Assembly: GCF_020497125.1 (NCBI RefSeq)
Contig: NC_059072.1
Location: 71,121,697 to 71,185,696, forward strand
Source: Mauremys mutica
Lineage: Eukaryota > Chordata > Testudines > Geoemydidae
Length of the DNA: 64,000 nucleotides
Direction of reading: 5' to 3'
The position numbers and the translations under genes are program-made. Of the stretch, positions 34,985-46,859 are shown one piece after another (positions within the stretch are counted from its first letter, which is position 1; the number at the start of each line of letters is the position of its first letter). Below the pieces are notes generated by a model that saw only the letters and a list, made by a program, of their open reading frames with translations, was not told where the DNA came from and ran no database searches.

Positions 34985-35660
34985 GGGCCTGGTGAAAGAT
35001 GTGAGGACTGAACCATAGTCAGCAAATTTAGGCCACGAACCAAAGTCAGGCCATGTATTAAAGCAGATCCTTACAGTTTTACTGTCCGATACATGACCTT
35101 GGCAACAGTATTGTTAGTGTTGCTAAAACACGGGTATTGCAAAGGAGCAACAAATAGTGGGTATGTGTGTAAACACACTCCAAAAGATTTAGCCCAGGTA
35201 CCTTGTGACCTAACCAGGTAAGAGGGTTTGACAGAAATGATGAATAGGGATGTTTTGCCTGAGACATCTGGAAGCAAGGTACAAAGGGAGGTAATAAGCG
35301 GATGTTATGAAACATGCAAGGCGGTACATAAGTTGTTTGTCTTAGTCTATAAATGTTGGGGCACCTTGCCTTAACCCTTTGTGTAGCCTTGGGGACAGTA
35401 GAGACTCCTGCTGCTGACTGAACTGCTCCTTACCACAGGGCACTCCTGTAACCATGGAATCAGGGCGCTGGGACTGTGCCTTAAGGGCAACAAACCTCGC
35501 CAAGTGCCTTTGTCACTGAACCATGCCTGGAGTTATTTCTGAATAACATTAAGGTTTGCTGAATAAGCAAGCCACATTCTATGCTTGTGTTAATAACATT
35601 GGAGTTCCATGAGCAGAAACACTGAGCAGCTGTAACAGCTGGATGGTGTTACCATGGCAA
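34985..35660 (+). repeat. Insertion of unknown type, possibly a solo LTR
   Basis: This block interrupts the DIRS RNase H region. It has LTR-like traits: TGTGAGGACTG at 34999, a TATAAATG word at 35349, a short downstream transcribed-looking segment (GGCACCTTGCCTTAACCC, ACTGCTCCTTACC), and AATAACATTAAGG words near the end. A clear CA terminus or target duplication was not found. It could instead be an unrecognised DNA element. Confidence 0.3.
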
Positions 35661-35897
35661 TGACATTCCAGCCTTCAGCACTTAACCACATACATCATTA
35701 TCCTGGAGCTTAGAGCCATCAAGCTAGCCTACATGGTCTCTCTCCATGTTCTTCAAAGTTCCACAGTGCAGATTCTGATACATGCAAATGCATGTCTGCA
35801 AATGCACTATATCAAAAAGCAAGGAGGTGCATGCGTGTCCCCTCTCTTTCTAGGGGCCATCAAGTTCTGAACATGGTACCACTGAAATGGGTTACCT

Positions 35898-36173
35898 CAA
35901 CGGGTATGTCTGCACTGCAAATAGACACCCGTGGGTGGTCCATGGCAGCCAACTTGAGGGCTTGGAGGGTGGGGCTGTTTCATTGCAGTATAGTCTTCCT
36001 GGTTTCCGCAGCAGCCTAAGCTCTGGGACCCTCCCACCTTGCAGTTGTCCTAGAGCCTGGGCTCCAGCCTGAGCCTGGAAGTCTAAATTACAATGAAACA
36101 GTTCCGCAGCCTGAGCCTGACTCAGCTGACATGGGCCAGCCATGGGTTTTTCATTGCAGTGTAGGCATACCCA
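35898..36173. mobile_element. TIR MITE nested in DIRS remnant
   Basis: The ends are GGGTATGTCTGCACTGCAA and the near-exact inverse TTGCAGTGTAGGCATACCC. The interior shares AGCCTGAGCCTG-type blocks with 30719-30998. DIRS RNase H homology ends before it and the recombinase linker continues after it. Confidence 0.7.
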
Positions 36174-36307
36174 GTGGCTCTACACCTCCTGGGAATGAGC
36201 AGCGACCTGACAGACTTCCAGAACAGATAGTCTATTGCTAATCACAGGTGGTCCCTGTGGAGATCCATCACACAGCATATATCCCATCATTAGAGGTTCC
36301 CATAATA

Positions 36308-36490
36308 CAGGGTTTCTCAAACAGGGGTCACCGTTTGTGTAGGGAAAGCCCCTGGCAAGGCGGGCTGGTGTGTTTACCTGCCCCGTCCGCAGGTCCGGCC
36401 GATCGCGGTTCTCACTGGCCGCGGATCACTGCTCCGGGCCAATGGGAGCTGCTGGAAGGGTGGCCAGTAAGTCCCTCGGCCCGTGCTGCT
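36308..36490. repeat. GC-rich repeat fragment
   Basis: It begins GGTTTCTCAAACAGGGGTCA and continues GGAAAGCCCCTGGCAAGG, TTTACCTGCCCCGTCCGCAG, CCAATGGGAGCTGCTGG. I recall this as the end of a common reptile hAT-like repeat. It lies between DIRS linker and recombinase codons. No second terminus is seen, so it is a fragment. Confidence 0.45.
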
Positions 36491-37431
36491 TCAGATCTTT
36501 GACTACTTGCTGCATTTATAATGCCTCTAGCCTTTCGTTCAGCTCTATTAAGGCCCACCTTGCAGCAGTCTCAACTTTCCATTCTCCTGGATGGTTGTGT
36601 TCAGTTTTCTCTCACCCAGAGATATTAAAGTTTCTCAAAGGCCTGTTACATACTTACCCTCCAGTCAGAGAACCCGCTTCTGACTGGAACCTTAACACCG
36701 AGACTAGAGACTCATGGGTCCTTCCTTCAAGCCCCTTTCAGAATGCCCCTTAGTTCATCTCACTCTGAAGATTGTCTTCCTAATTGCAGTCACTTCATCC
36801 AGAAGAGTGAGCAAGCTCCAAGCACTTACGGCTGATTCTCCCAACATGACGTTTCATAGGGACAATGGGAACCTCACCCTGGTTCATCTCTAGTGTAGTC
36901 TCAAAATTCCATCTGGATCAGTCAGTCATCCTACCTGTCTTCTTCCCCAAACCCCTCTTTTCATTGAGAGAGAAGAAGTTCAGTTCGCAACTGTTGATGT
37001 GGAACAGATGGTGATTTGGACATATCCATAACCCTGCCTAGTAAAGTCCTTTCCTCAAAGAGCTTCTTTAATTGACTGAAAATGTTGTTTAGCTTAAGTA
37101 TTTCTTGAATCCTCTGGATGGAAAACCCATCTTATTTCCCAATTAGTTAGAGAATGAAATGTGACAGGTGAGCTCAAGCTTTTTGAAAAGTTTGCAGTCA
37201 GCTCCAGGCACTAAAAATGTTAGTAAATGACATCGCACTATCCTCTAAGCTTTTTTGAGGGAGTTGACCCAGGTCAGAACCAGTCATCCAAGTAAGGCAC
37301 TGGTTTTATTTTGAACAGAAAGATTACCTCCAGGATTTTGGTTAATGATCAAGAGACAGTAGGGAAAAAAATCAGTGCTCTATACTGAAATGGAAAAGCT
37401 TCTAGAATGAATCTGATCAGCTTGATATTTA

Positions 37432-37740
37432 GGGTACGTCTACAGTACCCACCGGATCGGTGGGTAGCGATCTATCTATTGGGGATCGATTTATCGCGTC
37501 TCGTCTAGACGCGATAAATCAGTCCCCAAATGCATGCCCGTCAACTCCGGAACTCCACCAGGGCAAGAGGCGGAAACGGAGTCGACGGAGGAGCTGCGGC
37601 CGTTGATCCCGCGCCATGAGGATGGGAGGTAAGTCGAAATAAGATACGTCGACTTCAGCTACGCTATTCCCGGAGCTGAAGTTGCGTATCTTACATCGAC
37701 ACCCCTCCCGCCCCCCACCCCCCCCAGTGTAGACGAGCCC
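37432..37740. mobile_element. Harbinger-like MITE (TTA duplication)
   Basis: TTA at 37429-37431 and 37741-37743 flanks the element. The termini are GGGTACGTCTACAGTACCC and the inverse CAGTGTAGACGAGCCC. The interior repeats the ATCGATTTATCGCG and GAAGTTGCGTATCTTACATC blocks of the copy at 26035-26327 in reverse orientation. CpG content is well above the surrounding intron. Confidence 0.72.
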
Positions 37741-38314
37741 TTAGAAACATGAAGACACACATCTTGGAGATCTGATGACACTAGGCAGTATCCTGGATTG
37801 ATATCATAGCATCAGTTTTCCATTTCTAATTTAATTAATATGGGGTTGTCTTTTTTGACTTTTTTTTGAACAATAAAAATAAGAAGATAAATAACTCTTC
37901 CTGGTGGTAAGATCATATTCTTTTCCCTTGAGGATTGGATTGGAATGGAGATGGAATGACTTTCATTACTGAGAGAAAGGACTGAATCTTAGGCAGTAAC
38001 CCCATGTTATAATGATTCTCTCACAGTTATCCAGTATTTTTACCCATAATTTATTGAACTGACTGGGGTAGTCTCATAAATGAGGGAACTATTTTGTCAG
38101 TTAGAACAAATCAGTGGAAATCTTGAGTACTTGTAATGTCTTCCATTTCCAAAGGAAGAATGAAAGTAATAATTATGCTATCTAATCATGAATTTCTAAA
38201 ATAAGGAGAGCATTTACTGAAAGAGGAATTAACTGAATCTACTAGTGAATCTTGGAGTGGATCCTTGATGTGTTTTCTTGCTCTGAGAAGTCATGACTTT
38301 TAAAGGCTTGACTG

Positions 38315-40275
38315 TGGGTATGTCTACACTACAGGATTATTCTGATTTTACAGAAACTGGTTTTTGGAAACAGATTGTATAAAGTCGAGTGCACACGGCC
38401 ACACTAAGCACATTAATTTGGCAGTGTGCGTCCATGTACCGAGGCTAGTGTCGATTTCCGGAGCGTTGCACTGTGGCTAGTTATCCCATAGTTCCCACAA
38501 TCTCCCCCGCCCATTGGAATTCTGTGTTGAGATCACAATGCATGATGGGGCAAAAACAGTGTCGCGGGTGATTCTGGGTAAATGCTTTCACGGAGGGAGG
38601 ATTGATTGATGACAACGGCAGACAATCATTTCGTGCCCTTTTCCCTGGATTGCCCTGGCAGACGCCATAGCATGGCAACCATGGAGCCCTTTAGCCTTTT
38701 TTCACTGTCACTGTATGTCTGCTGGATGCTGCTGACAGACACATTACTGCAGTGCTACACAGCAGCATCCCATTGCCTTTGCAAGTTAGCAGAGACCGTT
38801 TGCTGCTGTCATGGGTGCTCCTGGCTGGCCTCGGTGAGGTTGGTCGGGGGCGCATGGACAAAAATGGTCATTCCGTTCTTTAAGTTTTGTCTAATGGAGA
38901 GTCAGTCCTGCCTAGAATAAGAGGCAAGTCTACTAAAGAACCAGAGAGGCAAACAGCTGCTCCGGGTCAGAGCCTCAGACATGCCGCAGAAATGATGAGC
39001 TGCATGCCATTCTAGGGGTTGCCCCTGCAACAACCCCACCCATTGCTTCCCTCCTCCCCCACCCCTCCTGGGCTACCATGGCAGTTATCCCCCTATTTGT
39101 GTGATGAAGTAATAAAGAATGCATGAATAAGAAACAACACTGACTTTATTGCCTCTGCAAGCAGAGGTGGGGGGACGGGGACGGGGGTGGGAGAGGAGCA
39201 CAGCCTCCAGCTGCTATGATATTCCAGGCAGGATTGAATCTCCATTAGACAAAGCTTAAAGAAGAGAATGACCAGGAGTCATTCCCATTTTTGCTCAGGC
39301 GCCCCCGGCCAACCTCACTGAGGCCAGCCTGGAGCACTCACGGGATGGTGATGATGGATACCAGTCATATTGCACCGTCTGCCATCGGGAAGGGAAGGGA
39401 ATGCTTCTTTGTAGCGCTGCAGCACCGCGTCTGCCAGCAGCATCCAGTAGACATACGGTGACATTGAAAAAAAGGCAAGAAACTATTTTTTTCCCTTTTC
39501 TTTCACTGGGGTGGGGCTGACGACATACACCCTGAACCACCCGTGACAATGGTTTTGACCCTTCTGGCTTTGGGAGCTCAGCCAAGAATGCAAATGGTTT
39601 TCGGAGAGTGCGGGAACTGTGGAATAGCTGGAGTCCTCAGTCCCGCCTCCCTCCCTCCCTCCGTGAGCGTCCATTTGATTCTTTGGCTTTCCATTACGCT
39701 TGTCTCAGCTCCTTAAGTTTCACGCATCACTGTGTTGAGTCCCTATTGTGGCCTCTGTCTATCATAGCCTTGGAGATTTTTTCAAATGCTTTGGCATTTT
39801 GTCTTTTGGAACAGAGTTCTGATAGAACAAATTCATCTCCCCATACTGAGATCAGCTTCAGTATCTCACATACAGTCCATGCTGGAGCTCTTTGATTCTG
39901 GGACTGCATGGTCACCTGTGCTGATCGGCGCTCCCCACTGGGCAAACAGGAAATGAAATTCAACAGTTCGCGGGGCTTTTCCTGTCTACCTGGCCAGTGC
40001 ATCCGAGTTCAGATTGCTGTCCAGAGCGGTCACAATGGTGCACTGTGGGATAGCGCCCGGAGGCCAATACCATCGAATTGCGGCCACACTAACCCTAATC
40101 CGAAACGGCAATACCGATTTCAGTGCTACTCCCCTCGTTGGGGAGGAGTACAGATATTGGTATTAAGAGCCCTTTATATTGATAATAAAGGGCTTCGCTG
40201 TGTGGATGGGTGCAGGGTTAATGCGATTTAACGCTGCTAAATTGGATATAAACTCATAGTGTAGACCAGGCCTTC
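38315..40275. mobile_element. Long fold-back TIR transposon, about 1.96 kb
   Basis: The ends are GGGTATGTCTACACTACAGG and the inverse ACTCATAGTGTAGACCAGGCC. The two arms, about 38315-38930 and 39215-40275, are inverted copies over hundreds of bases. For example, GTCTAATGGAGAGTCAGTCC at 38889 pairs with GAATCTCCATTAGACAAAGC at 39235, and TATGTCTGCTGGATGCTGCT at 38713 pairs with AGCAGCATCCAGTAGACATA at 39438. The spacer has AATAAAGAATGCATGAATAA. The terminal words match the Harbinger-like MITEs here. Lacks an intact transposase. Confidence 0.68.
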
Positions 40276-41017
40276 GAATGTCCCGTTAATGTGCCCTTAG
40301 ACTATTATTTTCTTCTGATCATTGTGATCACACATGATGAAACACATCAAGCTAAATAGTTATTACTTGCTGGCACAGAGATAAGTGTATTGATAGACCA
40401 GAATTGAGATCCCTGATGTTGGTTATAAATATTAAAATGTATTTAATAAATCAGTCATGCCTCCATATTAATAAAAGGAATACACTAAAACGGCCAGTTG
40501 ATTAGAAATATAGTCAAAAGATTTCTTTAAAGTTCCTGCCATCTTTTTATCTAGGCAGTCACTAGGTGTCATATGGCCCTCTAGTAGAAGGGATGCTCAG
40601 CTGGACCCTGAGGCAACCGCAGGATTTACTTAGGAGAACAACTCCTAGAGGGGATTACTTGTCCACAGGTAACTCTTTTATAGTTTGGGTACATAAAATG
40701 ACACCAAAAAATTAGTGTCTCAGGGTTTTCCAGAGATTAGTGATCCAAGAAACCAGTAGATCTATGACTACACAGGGTATTCACCATGGTTGATCCCCAA
40801 ACTTTTCTGTTTCCTCAAAGGGTTGAGCTAGTTTAACCTATATTTTAATGCTCTGATTGAATAACAATGAGGATAAGGATAACTTTTGGTGTAAGTTTTC
40901 TGATGGGCTAGGCTGGCTCAACACCTCATACATAGGAAGTGGAAGGAAACTCCTCAGAGGAGCCACAAAAATCCACTTCAGGGTTTCCATTATGTACTAC
41001 TTAATCCCTTAACGGAG

Positions 41018-41129
41018 ACTCAGGATGAGACTTTCAAAGGCTCAAATGGAAGTTAGGTGCCCAACTCCAATTGACTTTCAGTGGTAGTTAGGTGACTGTC
41101 CTATGTGCCTTTGAAAATCTCATCCTCAG
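41018..41129. mobile_element. Short palindromic MITE
   Basis: The left end CAGGATGAGACTTTCAAAGG and the right inverse CCTTTGAAAATCTCATCCTC flank an inner inverted pair (AAGTTAGGTGCCCAACTCC, GTAGTTAGGTGAC). The whole unit can fold into one hairpin. A related element lies at 60188-60285. Confidence 0.6.
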
Positions 41130-42202
41130 TTGCTAGTACACTGTGCCCTTTCTGGGTAACTTCAGTTTCTGGTACCTGTCTCATTTTTTTTTAGGCATGG
41201 CCGAGTGATGGAGGATTCAGCTATTTTTCAAGCCTCCATGAATGCTTTGTTTAGGAGGGGAGTTAACTCCAGTAGAAGAAAGGAGGAGTCAAATGCGAAA
41301 CTGGAGCTGGAGGTACCTGCAATTGGTTGTCTCTTGCCTCCGCTATAACATCAGACCCTAGTCATGAATTTTCACTTAGCTCTTTTTCTTGGAGTAGAAA
41401 ACAGATGTCAATCTCTGTGGATGGAAATCCATTTAGTTCTCTCTCTCTAACTCCGCTCCTGAGTGTGCAGTGAGAGAGAAACTAAAACAATGCCATTGCT
41501 GCCTTGGGACCTTTCAAGATAAGTGAAGAACCTGGCACAAGCCAAGCATAAGGACCTCATAATGGTAGGATAAACTGGATGCCAGCAATCAATATACTTT
41601 CTGTCCTTTTCCAGTTTCTTCCTAGGACCACAAAGGCTGGCGCTGACCTAGTAACATTTAAATTGTGAGAACCTTTTCTCACAGAAAACAGATTGTAGTA
41701 CTGGTGACTTCTGGTGATGATGTCTTCCTTGAGGTAGAGGAGTAATCATATGCAGTGGAGAGTTTCCATGATCCAGTGGGCAACAAATGCATATTTTTTT
41801 GGTTTAGTTTCTGCTGCCTGTCAATAGTTGAGGCGGGAAACACAGATAAGGGGGATGAGAGTTCAGGACATTTAAACACAGATTTATTATGCCAGAGGAT
41901 CCCTAAAGGCAACAGTTGTTGCCGCATTTGAGGCATAGAAATTATGTCATGAGCATGGATTTAGCATTGTGTTCATCACTCATGCAGTTATAAGGGAAGT
42001 AAAAAGAAAAAGACTGGAGGGAATGAATGGCCTATTTGGTGTCAAAGTAAGCATCGGAGTGAAATAATACTAGAATATTATTTAATGTCTTTTCAATATG
42101 ATGATAATTTTATGTGTGTGATTTTCTATTTTAAAAGTAAAACTGTTCTGAGTACTTTTTATTTTTAAATTAAAATTCTCCCATTTTCCCAACTCCTGGC
42201 AG
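41130..42202 (+). other. ZDHHC17 intron, no features seen
   Basis: This is sequence between the small MITE and the next exon. No ORF similarity, RNA gene or repeat end was recognised. Confidence 0.55.
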
Positions 42203-42328
42203 GGAGAATCACCACTTGATTTGGCAAAACAGAGAAAAAATGTTTGGATGATCAACCACTTACAGGAGGCAAGACAGGCAAAGGGATATGACAATCCATC
42301 ATTTCTCAGAAAGCTAAAGGCTGATAAG
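42203..42328 (+). CDS. ZDHHC17: ZDHHC17 internal exon (f): last ankyrin repeat and linker
   Basis: The acceptor is CCTGGCAG (ending 42202) and the donor GTGAGA (42329). The exon is exactly 42 codons, phase 0 at both ends: GESPLDLAKQRKNVWMINHL, then QEARQAKGYDNPSFLRKLKADK. It closes the ankyrin domain and forms the linker to the first membrane helix (human residues about 258-299). Pro replaces Ala in the recalled human GESALD. A symmetrical 126-nt exon could be skipped without a frameshift, but the sequence gives no evidence that it is. Confidence 0.96.
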
Positions 42329-43169
42329 GTGAGAAGAAACTGCACATTTTTCATGTAAAATCATATTTTTGGCATATTCCTCCCTTTTAAAAAAACGATG
42401 CTTCAATACTACAGTGGCCGGCATGGCAGGAGAGCTCATGTAGATAGATATTAAGAACTTTTTCCCATGTTTCAGTTCTGGGATTATCTCGTATCATCTT
42501 CTTCTATCTATCTTCTATATCATTGCCATAGCAACCTTGTAATTTTTTCTAACAGTCAACGACAATGCTATTGCATTGACTGAGCAGTAGGGAAAGTGCC
42601 TTAGGAGCAGTGCAGTACTCTTCCTGCAGAGAACCAAGATACTTTGACAAATCTGATATTCAATCACTCTCAGATAATTGAAGTTTCAGGCTATTTCCTA
42701 AACTTTGCTCTCCTGTATAACTGCTGGTGAGTGTCATATGACAAAGTGAAGCAACAGGGAGGCTGACCGCGACAGTATAATGGTGGCATATGAAGCTCCC
42801 TAGTTTTCAAAGGCTTTTTATTTGATCTTAAGGTATAATCCGAATTGGAATATATAACCTTGGCAGTGGTATTAGTTTGATGGATAAGCAATTCATCTGT
42901 CAGCTTTAAAAATAAGCAGCTCAATTTAACAAAAACATACATTTTCTACAAAAATGAACTGCTTTTAAAAATTGTTTATAGTGCACTGGCCTGGTGGGCT
43001 AATGACATTTTAATCTTTTGTTATCCAGGGAATGACAATTTAGAACCTAGGATCATTTTTTAAGTCTGTGCACAGGAAGAAAATTGGAGCACTACACATG
43101 ACCTGAGCTGAGTGATGTTTACTGACTTAAAATCTTTCAGAAGGAGAATGGATGGAATACATTATAGGA

Positions 43170-43212
43170 CAGGGGTGGGCAAACTATGGCCCACGGGCTG
43201 GATCCGGCCCTA
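43170..43212 (+). repeat. hAT terminal fragment
   Basis: ACAGGGGTGGGCAAACTATG followed by GCCCACGGGCTGGATCCGG matches the terminus of the hAT family at 31564-32306. Only one end is present. Confidence 0.55.
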
Positions 43213-44123
43213 GGATAAGGATAGTGAGCTGGATTTTGTTCCCACTCAAGCATGATCAGCAGAATTGTTAACTAAATTCCAACTGGAGAATATTTACCTC
43301 AAGAAGTATAGAGCTATACATCTCAGTAGCTCCTGTGCTACATGTAAAATATATTTTAGTTGGGTAAAGGTTACTGGAGATGATGTGCTAGTTGGAAAGA
43401 ACATAACTTGACTTTATATCCCAGAGTGAGTTTGCAACTATGGTAAGTATAAAATCTTTTTAGTTCTAAATTTAGCACTTTTGATATGAAGGTCATTGAA
43501 AGACAAATGTGGAACCTCATGGTACTATTTTTAGCCATTTTCCACTCCACTTTACTATAGTTGCTTTTACCCCTTATTTATCAATCTACTCGTAATTAGA
43601 TTTCAGTATGCAGTGCTGCAAATTATTTTACAATCTTCTATGTTTTAAATAAATTACTTTCTTAATTCATCTCTAACTTCCAACCTACTTGCATTATGGC
43701 GTTTATTTTTGTTTTTCTTAGTGTGTAAAACATACTTGAGTTGTTCAAATTGGCAACTATCTACAGAGGTCAACCGTGTTACTTGATTTATTCAAAAATT
43801 ATGAATTATGAACTCTAACTAGTCTAATTGAATATAACAGCATTTAACACGTGAAAATTGTTTGACTAATCACTGGTGCTAGAAGAGAAATCAAGGCATC
43901 TTTTAGTAGGAAATCTCTTGTTTCCATTTAGGAAAGAAATGGCTTCCATAGTATGAGCATGCTAAAAAGAAGAAAAATACATTTAGAAAAGTAGCTTTTT
44001 TTCTCCCTTATCATACTAAGGCTCTTAGACTTAAATGAGTTGTTATTACTGTTTTAGTTAAATTGTGTAACCATTTCCTACAAGAACTGTAAATTGCTTA
44101 CTGAAATATTTGTTTCTGTGCAG

Positions 44124-44266
44124 GAATTTCGTCAGAAGGTGATGCTAGGAACTCCATTCCTAGTTATTTGGCTGGTTGGGTTTATAGCAGACTTAGATGT
44201 TGATTCCTGGCTCATTAAAGGGCTAATGTATGGTGGTGTATGGGCTATGGTACAGTTTCTTTCAAA
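44124..44266 (+). CDS. ZDHHC17: ZDHHC17 internal exon (g): transmembrane segments 1-2
   Basis: The acceptor is TTCTGTGCAG (ending 44123) and the donor GTAAGT (44267). It begins in phase 0 with EFRQKVMLG, then the hydrophobic run TPFLVIWLVGFIADL (membrane segment 1, about residues 306-324), a short loop DVDSWLIKG, and LMYGGVWAMVQFLS (membrane segment 2, about 331-347). It ends with AA of a split lysine codon (143 nt). Differences from recalled human are ADLDVDSW for ADLNIDSW and WAMVQF for WATVQF. This exon joins the cytosolic ankyrin module to the membrane-embedded acyltransferase half. Confidence 0.96.
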
Positions 44267-44969
44267 GTAAGTATTTTATAACGCAGCATGTTCAATCTAG
44301 TACACCCAGACAAATGTTTAATATATGTCTTGTTCATTTACTTCATAAAAGTTGTACTAGATTTCTTTGACAGATCTATATGCATCTTTTGGATATATAG
44401 CATTCTTTGCAAGAACTTCTGTTTTATCACTGTTACGTTTCAGAAAAAGGTCTGTGTGATTTGGCTTTCTAATGCTCTGTCATCTCAGAAATATAGCCTT
44501 TGAATTAATTTTAGATGAAAGGCGCTGAGCTAATAAGGCTAGGAGCAGAGAAACATTCAGTCTCCAGAGGGAGGGTACTGGATGTCTGTTAAACCATTGG
44601 TGTAAACCGTGAATGGAACAGTCAAGAGGAAAGTTATTAGAGAGGGATAGGAGAAGCAAGGTCGAATTGTAAATAGGTCAATAAAAATTAATTACTGTTC
44701 AGAATTAAAATTCTGAGACATTTAGAAAGTCATTCAGAAACTGATACAAAGTGGGATACAACATCAGGAATTATTGCTGTGGCCAGAACAGGTTATTTTT
44801 ATTACTTATTTTAAATCAGTTGTTTTAAATCTGTCATCCAGTCACTAAAAGAATTATGTACTATGTTTTGAATAATTACTGTAAATATCAGTATTCTCCA
44901 TAGCTCTCCAGAGGACGTGCAAAGTATATGGACTGTTTGACCCTTAATCTACTTCTCAGTACTATACAT

Positions 44970-46645
44970 TATATTCTTTGAGTAGCCTCTGCATATTCCC
45001 ACCTGTGAGCTTGGTGCTCCCTGGCACTGGGTGACCCAGTGTCCTCTGCAGCCACTTTCTTCTTTCTCTTTCTCCCCATGTGGAGGATTTCAAAGGTATA
45101 AAACTGTCCCTCAGTTCCTTCTTAACTGCCAAAGAGGTCGTGAGTTTGGGTCACGTGCAGCATCCTCACTTCTTTTCTCAGAGCTTTTCTTCTGCTCTTT
45201 CAGGGCTGTTTTTGTTTTTAGTTAAATTGTCATTATGGGTTTCCTACTGCTAAAGGAGATTCCTCAGGCCTGGTCAGCTAAGTCTGGCAATGTGCTAGCC
45301 TAAGTGTCCCTGTGTCTGGCTTACATATTATTCAAGTCCTCAGTCTTAATTGCTGACAGAGTCATTTCCAAGATTCTTAAACCATCAACCTGGCACATAG
45401 ATCCCCGAATTCCTCCAGATTGATCTAATTCAGTGCCATGGTCTCAGTCTCTTAGATATGGCTCTGGCTGGATTGACATAATTCGGTACCAAGGTTCTGG
45501 CGCCTTCACAGCACCAGAGTCCACAGATCTGGACTGGTCTAACTAATTTGGTGCTTAAGTCTTGGCGCTGGCACCAAAATTTTGGCATCATGGACTAGAG
45601 AACTAAGAGTGGTTAAGTGCATATTCAGATCTCTGCATCCATCCATGTCGACCGAGTCCAGTGCCTAGAATCCAGCATCCTGGACTCTGGTGAACTTCTC
45701 ATGAAGTGATCCAGTACCAGTATAAGTGACATTAGGTCCTCAGCAGGGCTGGCCCTAGATATTTTTCCTCTCTGGACGGTAAATGTTTTTGGTGCCCCCT
45801 GAGCAGCTGAGCGGGGGAAAAATAGGTGTAGTGATGAGGTGCCCCCAAAAGTTGCCACCCAGGGCAACCATCCTGCTTGCCCTCCCCTAAGATCTACCTG
45901 GTCTTTAGATCCATTTAGGTTGACTGAGTTTGGTGTTGAAGTTTCAGCAGATTGACTCCTGGAGTCTCTGATTCCACTAGTATCTAGACTTTGATCCTCA
46001 GACATGTTCCGTAACAATGTAACTGGGTTATACTGCTATCCAGGCTATGTCTGTGCCTCCATAAGACTGATAGCAAAGGTACTGCTGCTGCTTCTACTTA
46101 CACCTGACCCATTTATGTCTCGGTTCATAGAAAATGCAAAAGGTGAAAGTAGCACAAGCTTATTAGGGGATTCTCTTCTCACCTCCTTTACCTTTAGTGT
46201 GTTATTTACACATAGTGGACCAGCATGTTTTTCAGTCTTTTCAAGATTTGTGGACTCTCTAGGAGTTGTCTACACATCATGGTTCTGGAGTTGAAAGCTG
46301 GTTGCCTAACCTGCAAGACTCTCTCCCTTTGTTCACAACCAAAATTTATTTGCCAGAGAAAAACTATGTCCAGGTAGATGATTTGAACAGAATTTTTTAC
46401 AACAGCACAAATGTCTTGGGTATAAGTCTGTCAGTATTTGTTATACAAGGGGAGTAAGTCCCAGCTAGGTCTCATTATTACCAAGGACAGCACCCATTAT
46501 TTCCAGTTCTGCTTCAGGGTCAGCAAAGACCCAGTGACATTGGTAGACTCCCCTATCTTGGACTGGAGGTGCCAATCCCACAAGTGTGAATACACAGAGG
46601 CGACACTCTCAAAGAACAGCAGTTACTGGTAAGTAACCTCTCTTT
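44970..46645 (+). mobile_element. Short, internally deleted DIRS derivative
   Basis: The left end reads TTCTTTGAGTAGCCTCTGCA, then TATTCCCACCTGTGAGC. The right end, read inverted from 46625, gives TTCTTTGAGAGTGTCGCCTC, then TGTGTATTCACACTTGTGGG, so the two are inverted terminal repeats. CTCAGTTCCTTCTTAACTGC at 45111 matches the leader just inside the left ITR of the large DIRS. No RT or recombinase motif remains. A foreign GC-rich repeat fragment (about 45743-45890) is inserted inside. The right end finishes GGTAAGTAACCTCTCTT, as in other DIRS ITRs. Confidence 0.6.
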
Positions 46646-46687
46646 TTAAAAACAAATTTAAATAACAGTAAAGATATGATCCGTTGT

Positions 46688-46845
46688 TGTTTGCAGTGTT
46701 ATTGGTGCCATATTGGTCCCAGGATATTAGAGAAACAAAGGTGAGTGAGGTAATATCTTTTATTAGACCAACTTCTGTTGGTGAAAGAGAAAGTTTGTCT
46801 CTTAATAAAAGATATTGCCTCACCCACTTTGTCTTTCTAGTGAGA
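46688..46845. repeat. SINE-like repeat with terminal hairpin
   Basis: CCATATTGGTCCCAGGATAT, then TAGAGAAACAAAGGTGAGTG and AGGTAATATCTTTTATTAGA begin the unit. The inverted AATAAAAGATATTGCCTCAC, with CCACTTTGTCTTTCT, follows at 46804. I recall this as a frequent reptile SINE-like family. The inverted blocks can form a stem of about 30 bp. Confidence 0.5.
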
Positions 46846-46859
46846 ATCTGAGACAAACT

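Larger units (their letters stand above)
34486..37060 (+). mobile_element. DIRS remnant with several later insertions (+ strand)
   Basis: Segments appear in DIRS order. RT to RNase H: WLLGHISVCMYRMPLARLHL, QLWLRSFYSLLRHQLN, TRTLTSMYQAWLG (34634-34900). RNase H: ILELRAIKLAYMVSLHVL and HYIKKQGGACVSPL (35700-35855). Tyrosine recombinase: IKAHLAAVSTFHSP and FLKGLLHTYPPVREPAS (36545-36680), then VFLIAVTSSRRVSKLQALTA (36773-36832), which holds the Arg of the catalytic TSxRRVSEL motif. Foreign blocks separate them at about 34980-35660, 35898-36173 and 36308-36490. Stops and frameshifts are frequent. Confidence 0.75.

Noticed and set aside
38606..38920. 104-codon frame with a hydrophobic Cys/Leu-rich middle
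   Set aside because: It falls in one arm of the fold-back element; the opposite arm carries an inverted diverged copy, so it is not an independent gene.
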